Assembly: GCF_014649815.1 (NCBI RefSeq)
Contig: NZ_BMTT01000007.1
Coordinates: forward strand, 186,001-250,000
Direction: 5' to 3'
From: Streptomyces mutabilis
Lineage (GTDB): Bacteria > Actinomycetota > Actinomycetes > Streptomycetales > Streptomycetaceae
DNA: 64,000 nt
In this document: piece after piece, positions 60,375 to 64,000 of the stretch
Layout: each line of letters starts with the position of its first letter
Numbering within the stretch: position 1 is the stretch's first letter
Translations under genes and position numbers: made by a program
Notes under the pieces: model-generated
Told to the model about the DNA's origin: nothing
Seen by the model: only the letters and a program-made list of their open reading frames with translations
The model's database searches: none

Positions 60375-62039
60375 ATGTCCGGACCCCGCCCTGTCCGCGC
60401 GCCACGCGGTACGACGCCGAGCGCCCTGGGCTGGCAGCAGGAGGCCGCCCTGCGGATGCTCCAGAACAACCTGGACCCGGAGGTCGCCGAGCACCCGGAC
60501 AAACTCGTCGTCTACGGCGGCACCGGCAAGGCCGCCCGCGACTGGCGCTCGTTCGACGCGATGGTCCGCACCCTGGAGACCCTCAAGCAGGACGAGACGA
60601 TGCTCGTCCAGTCCGGCCGCCCCGTCGGCGTCATGCAGACCCATGAGTGGGCCCCGCGCGTCCTCATCGCCAACTCCAACCTGGTCGGCGACTGGGCCAA
60701 CTGGGAGGAGTTCCGCCGCCTGGAGGCCCTCGGCCTCACCATGTACGGCCAGATGACGGCCGGCTCCTGGATCTACATCGGCACCCAGGGCATCCTCCAG
60801 GGCACCTACGAGACCTTCGCCGCCGTCGCCGCCAAGAAGTTCGGCGGCACCCTCGCCGGGACCATCACCCTCACCGCCGGCCTCGGCGGCATGGGCGGCG
60901 CCCAGCCACTGGCCGTGACGATGAACGACGGCGTCGCCATCTGCGTCGACTGCGACCCGCGCGCCATCGACCGCCGCATCGAGCACCGCTACCTCGACGT
61001 CAAGGCCGACTCCCTCGACCACGCCCTCCAGCTCGCCACCGAGGCCCGCGACCGGCGCAAGCCGCTGTCCATCGGCGTCCTCGGCAACGCCGCCGAGCTG
61101 GTCCCGCAGTTGCTCGCCATGGGCGCCCCCATCGACATCGTCACCGACCAGACCTCGGCCCACGACCCCCTGGCCTACCTGCCCACCGGGATCGCCTTCG
61201 CGGACATGGCCGACGCCGCCGCCAAGGACCCGGCCGGCTTCACCACCCGCGCCCGCGAGTCCATGGCCCGGCACGTCGAGGCCATGGTCGGCTTCCAGGA
61301 CGCCGGCGCCGAGGTCTTCGACTACGGCAACTCCATCCGGGGCGAGGCCCAGCTCGCCGGATACGACCGCGCCTTCGCCTTCCCGGGCTTCGTACCGGCG
61401 TACATCCGCCCGCTCTTCTGCGAGGGCAAGGGGCCCTTCCGCTGGGCCGCCCTCTCCGGCGACCCCGCCGACATCGCCAGGACCGACAAGGCGATCCTCG
61501 ACCTCTTCCCGGAGAACGAGTCGCTGGCCCGCTGGATCAAGATGGCCGGTGAGCGCGTCCACTTCCAGGGCCTGCCCGCCCGCATCTGCTGGCTCGGTTA
61601 CGGCGAGCGCGACAGGGCCGGCGAGCGGTTCAACGACATGGTCGCGAGCGGAGAGCTGGCCGCGCCGATCGTCATCGGCCGCGACCACCTCGACTGCGGC
61701 TCCGTCGCCTCCCCCTACCGCGAGACCGAGGCGATGCTCGACGGCTCCGACGCCATCGCCGACTGGCCGCTGCTCAACGCCATGGTCAACGTCGCCTCCG
61801 GCGCCTCCTGGGTCTCCCTCCACCACGGCGGCGGCGTCGGCATGGGCCGCTCCATCCACGCCGGGCAGGTCACCGTCGCCGACGGCACCGCGCTCGCCGG
61901 CGAGAAGATCCGCCGGGTCCTCACCAACGACCCCGGCATGGGCGTCATCCGGCACGTCGACGCCGGCTACGACATCGCGGAGTCCGTCGCCGGGGAGCGG
62001 GGCGTGCGGGTGCCGATGCGCGAGGGCGGCGACGCGTGA
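60375..62039 (+). CDS. hutU: Urocanate hydratase
   Basis: A 554-residue NAD+-dependent enzyme converting urocanate to imidazolonepropionate in histidine degradation. Characteristic segments are [113 protein letters not shown], and [18 protein letters not shown] lies 6 nt before the ATG. It overlaps the next gene (GTGA), giving a tight hut operon. Confidence 0.97.
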   Translation: MSGPRPVRAPRGTTPSALGWQQEAALRMLQNNLDPEVAEHPDKLVVYGGTGKAARDWRSFDAMVRTLETLKQDETMLVQSGRPVGVMQTHEWAPRVLIANSNLVGDWANWEEFRRLEALGLTMYGQMTAGSWIYIGTQGILQGTYETFAAVAAKKFGGTLAGTITLTAGLGGMGGAQPLAVTMNDGVAICVDCDPRAIDRRIEHRYLDVKADSLDHALQLATEARDRRKPLSIGVLGNAAELVPQLLAMGAPIDIVTDQTSAHDPLAYLPTGIAFADMADAAAKDPAGFTTRARESMARHVEAMVGFQDAGAEVFDYGNSIRGEAQLAGYDRAFAFPGFVPAYIRPLFCEGKGPFRWAALSGDPADIARTDKAILDLFPENESLARWIKMAGERVHFQGLPARICWLGYGERDRAGERFNDMVASGELAAPIVIGRDHLDCGSVASPYRETEAMLDGSDAIADWPLLNAMVNVASGASWVSLHHGGGVGMGRSIHAGQVTVADGTALAGEKIRRVLTNDPGMGVIRHVDAGYDIAESVAGERGVRVPMREGGDA

Positions 62040-63253
62040 GCTTCCACAGCATGTGGGCGGAGCTGCTGCCGGTGGGCCGCAGCTCCGCCTCGGGCGGCTA
62101 CCGGCGCTACGCCTGGACGGGGGCCGACGCCGACTGCCGGGCCTGGTTCCGGCAGCAGGCCGAGGCCCGCGGGCTGGCCTACGAGGTCGACCGCAACGGC
62201 AACCAGTGGGCCTGGCTCGGCGACCCGGCCGCCGGGAACGCCGTCGTCACCGGCTCCCATCTGGACTCCGTGCCCGACGGCGGCGCCTTCGACGGCCCCC
62301 TCGGCGTCGTCTCCGCCTTCGCGGCCCTGGACGAACTTCGCGGCAGGGGAGCGCGGCTCACCAGGCCGCTGGGCATCGTCAACTTCGGAGACGAGGAGGG
62401 CGCCCGCTTCGGCCTCGCCTGCGTCGGCTCCCGGCTCACCGCGGGCGCGCTCACCGTCGAACAGGCCCACCGCCTGACCGACGGCGACGGCGTCACGCTC
62501 CCGCAGGCCATGGAGGCCGCCGGGTACGACCCGGAGGGCATCGGTCCCGACCCCGAACGGCTCGCCCGCATCGGCGCCTTCGTCGAACTCCACGTCGAAC
62601 AGGGCCGGGCCCTCGACCTGTCCGGCGACCGCGTCGGCATCGCGTCCGCCATCTGGCCGCACGGACGCTGGCGCTTCGACTTCCGCGGCGAGGCCAACCA
62701 CGCCGGGACCACCCGCCTCGCCGACCGCCGCGACCCCATGCCGTCCTACGCCGAAACCGTCCTCGCCGCCCGCCGCGAGGCCGAACTCGCCGGTGCCGTG
62801 GCCACCTTCGGCAAGATCGCGGTCGAGCCCAACGGCGTCAACGCCATCCCGTCCCTCGTCCGGGGCTGGCTCGACTCCCGAGCCGCCGACCAGGCGAGCC
62901 TGGACACCGTGGTGACCGCCATCGAGAAGGCGGCCCGCGAGTACGCCGCCGCCCACGGCGTCGACCTCACCGTCGAGCGCGAGTCCTTCACTCCCGTCGT
63001 CGAGTTCGACCACGCCCTGCGCGACGAACTCGCCCTCATCCTGAGCAGCGACACGGAGCTGAGGGTCCCCGTCCTCGGCACCGGCGCCGGACACGACGCC
63101 GGGATCCTCTCCGGACGCGTCCCGACCGCCATGCTGTTCGTACGCAACCCCACCGGCGTCTCGCACTCACCGGCCGAGCACGCCACCGAGGACGACTGCG
63201 TGGCCGGGGTGAGCGCGCTCGCCGACGTACTGGAAGGGCTGGCCCGCACATGA
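62036..63253 (+). CDS. M20-family amidohydrolase in the hut operon (annotated elsewhere as allantoate amidohydrolase)
   Basis: A 405-residue dinuclear metallo-amidohydrolase of the N-carbamoyl-amino-acid hydrolase/allantoate amidohydrolase group. Metal ligands show in [49 protein letters not shown] and the late GAGHDAGIL ... [12 protein letters not shown]. It overlaps hutU upstream and hutF downstream (ATGA). Because HutF makes N-formylglutamate, this enzyme is well placed to be the deformylase that completes the pathway; this is inference from the operon, and true allantoate activity is less likely here. Confidence 0.85.
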   Translation: MSFHSMWAELLPVGRSSASGGYRRYAWTGADADCRAWFRQQAEARGLAYEVDRNGNQWAWLGDPAAGNAVVTGSHLDSVPDGGAFDGPLGVVSAFAALDELRGRGARLTRPLGIVNFGDEEGARFGLACVGSRLTAGALTVEQAHRLTDGDGVTLPQAMEAAGYDPEGIGPDPERLARIGAFVELHVEQGRALDLSGDRVGIASAIWPHGRWRFDFRGEANHAGTTRLADRRDPMPSYAETVLAARREAELAGAVATFGKIAVEPNGVNAIPSLVRGWLDSRAADQASLDTVVTAIEKAAREYAAAHGVDLTVERESFTPVVEFDHALRDELALILSSDTELRVPVLGTGAGHDAGILSGRVPTAMLFVRNPTGVSHSPAEHATEDDCVAGVSALADVLEGLART

Positions 63254-64000
63254 CGACCACCGACCGGACCCGGACGTACTGGCTGGAGCACGCCTGGCTC
63301 GGCACCCATGTCGAGCCGGGCGTCGCCGTGGACGTGGGCGACGGCCGCATCGCCGCCGTCCGCACGGACGTCCCCGCCCCGCCCCCGGGCGCCGAGATCC
63401 TGCGCGGACTGACCCTCCCCGGGCTGGCCAACGCCCACAGTCACGCCTTCCACCGCGCCCTGCGCGGCACCGTCCAGGTCGGCAGCGGCACCTTCTGGAC
63501 CTGGCGCGAGGTCATGTACTCCGTCGCCGACCGGCTGACCCCGGAGACCTACCTCGACCTCGCCCGCGCGGTGTACGCCGAGATGGCCCTGGCCGGCATC
63601 ACCACCGTCGGCGAGTTCCACTACGTCCACCACACCCCCGGCGGCACCCCCTACGCCCACCCCAACGCCATGGGGGAGGCCCTGATCCAGGCCGCCGCCG
63701 ACGCCGGCATCCGCATCACCCTCCTCGACACCTGCTACCTGTCCTCCGGCTTCGGACAGCCCCCGAACCCCCACCAGCTCCGCTTCTCCGACGGGACGGC
63801 GGACGCCTGGGCGCAACGCTGTTCAGTTCTCAAGGAACGGGATCACGCACGGATCGGGGCGGCGATCCACTCCGTACGGGCCGTGCCCGCCGACCAGTTG
63901 GCGACCGTCGCGCACTGGGCCGAGGCGCGGCGGGCCCCGCTTCACGTGCACCTGTCCGAGCAGACCGCCGAGAACGACGCCTGCCGCGACGCCCACGGCT
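63250..64000 (+). CDS. hutF: Formimidoylglutamate deiminase, partial (runs off window end)
   Basis: The first 250 codons of an amidohydrolase-fold enzyme that deiminates N-formimidoyl-glutamate to N-formylglutamate and ammonia. Seen are LTLPGLANAHSHAFHRALRG (metal-binding HxH), GTFWTWREVMYSVADRLTPETYLDLARAVYAEMALAGITTVGEFHYVHH, and PLHVHLSEQTAEND (metal-ligand and substrate region). The ATG at 63250 overlaps the preceding stop. The C-terminus lies outside the window. It is the third gene of the hut operon. Confidence 0.9.
   Translation, partial: MTTTDRTRTYWLEHAWLGTHVEPGVAVDVGDGRIAAVRTDVPAPPPGAEILRGLTLPGLANAHSHAFHRALRGTVQVGSGTFWTWREVMYSVADRLTPETYLDLARAVYAEMALAGITTVGEFHYVHHTPGGTPYAHPNAMGEALIQAAADAGIRITLLDTCYLSSGFGQPPNPHQLRFSDGTADAWAQRCSVLKERDHARIGAAIHSVRAVPADQLATVAHWAEARRAPLHVHLSEQTAENDACRDAHG

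Overview
The window is a high-GC (about 70% by eye) actinobacterial chromosome segment that is almost certainly from Streptomyces. It carries bldA (the tRNA reading UUA), two adjacent Rpf-LysM muralytic enzyme genes with a c-di-AMP riboswitch in front of the second, and a gene order from pth-rplY-prs-glmU through mfd, mazG, eno and ndh to the hut genes that I recognise from the conserved core of Streptomyces chromosomes. Typical streptomycete signs are frequent GTG starts, TANNNT -10 boxes directly in front of start codons, and long GC-rich terminator stems.

Layout. 1-4.5 kb (minus strand): glmU, prs, rplY, pth and the start of a membrane protein, with tRNA-Gln(UUG) upstream of glmU. 5.0-6.3 kb: an orphan histidine kinase. 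6.3-11.5 kb: a compact accessory locus built from polymorphic-toxin and immunity modules. A SUKH-3 protein and a YwqJ-type deaminase lie on the minus strand; a WHH-nuclease/SUKH fusion and a 941-residue Imm35-like / Pro-rich / deaminase / SUKH-4 protein lie divergently on the plus strand. 11.8-18.2 kb: a DivIVA/FilP-like coiled-coil protein, a DHA2 multidrug transporter and a MacB-type ABC pair. 18.6-25.7 kb: mfd, an orphan antitoxin-like protein, an HNH lipoprotein, a frameshifted acetyltransferase and two exported proteins. 25.8-32.3 kb: a solitary N6 methylase-like protein with an atypical motif IV, a membrane protein coupled to a soluble Ser/Thr kinase, a SurA-like lipoprotein and mazG. 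32.3-39.6 kb: a P450, rpfB, riboswitch-rpfA, eno, ftsB, a DUF501 gene and ppx. 40.2-46.7 kb: ndh, a cyclopropane-synthase-like methyltransferase and a second MacB-type ABC pair paralogous to the first. 47.1-51.5 kb: bldA, pobA, a Bax-inhibitor-1 protein and small proteins. 51.7-55.8 kb: a thiolase, an SGNH hydrolase and cbs. 55.8-57 kb: a relic of a TnpB transposase C-terminus next to a small membrane protein. 57.1-64 kb: an RpiR regulator, a membrane protein, a type III PLP decarboxylase-like enzyme and the histidine-utilisation operon hutU - M20 amidohydrolase - hutF, which runs off the end.

Functional themes are cell-envelope and nucleotide precursor supply (glmU, prs), translation (rplY, pth, two tRNAs), cell-wall remodelling (rpfA/rpfB), central and respiratory metabolism (eno, ndh), sulfur amino acid metabolism (cbs) and histidine catabolism. 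The best candidate for a poorly described system is the 6.3-11.5 kb locus. It combines four nuclease, deaminase or immunity proteins with no recognisable secretion or trafficking domain, which suggests an intracellular conflict or nucleic-acid-modifying role rather than a classical secreted polymorphic toxin.
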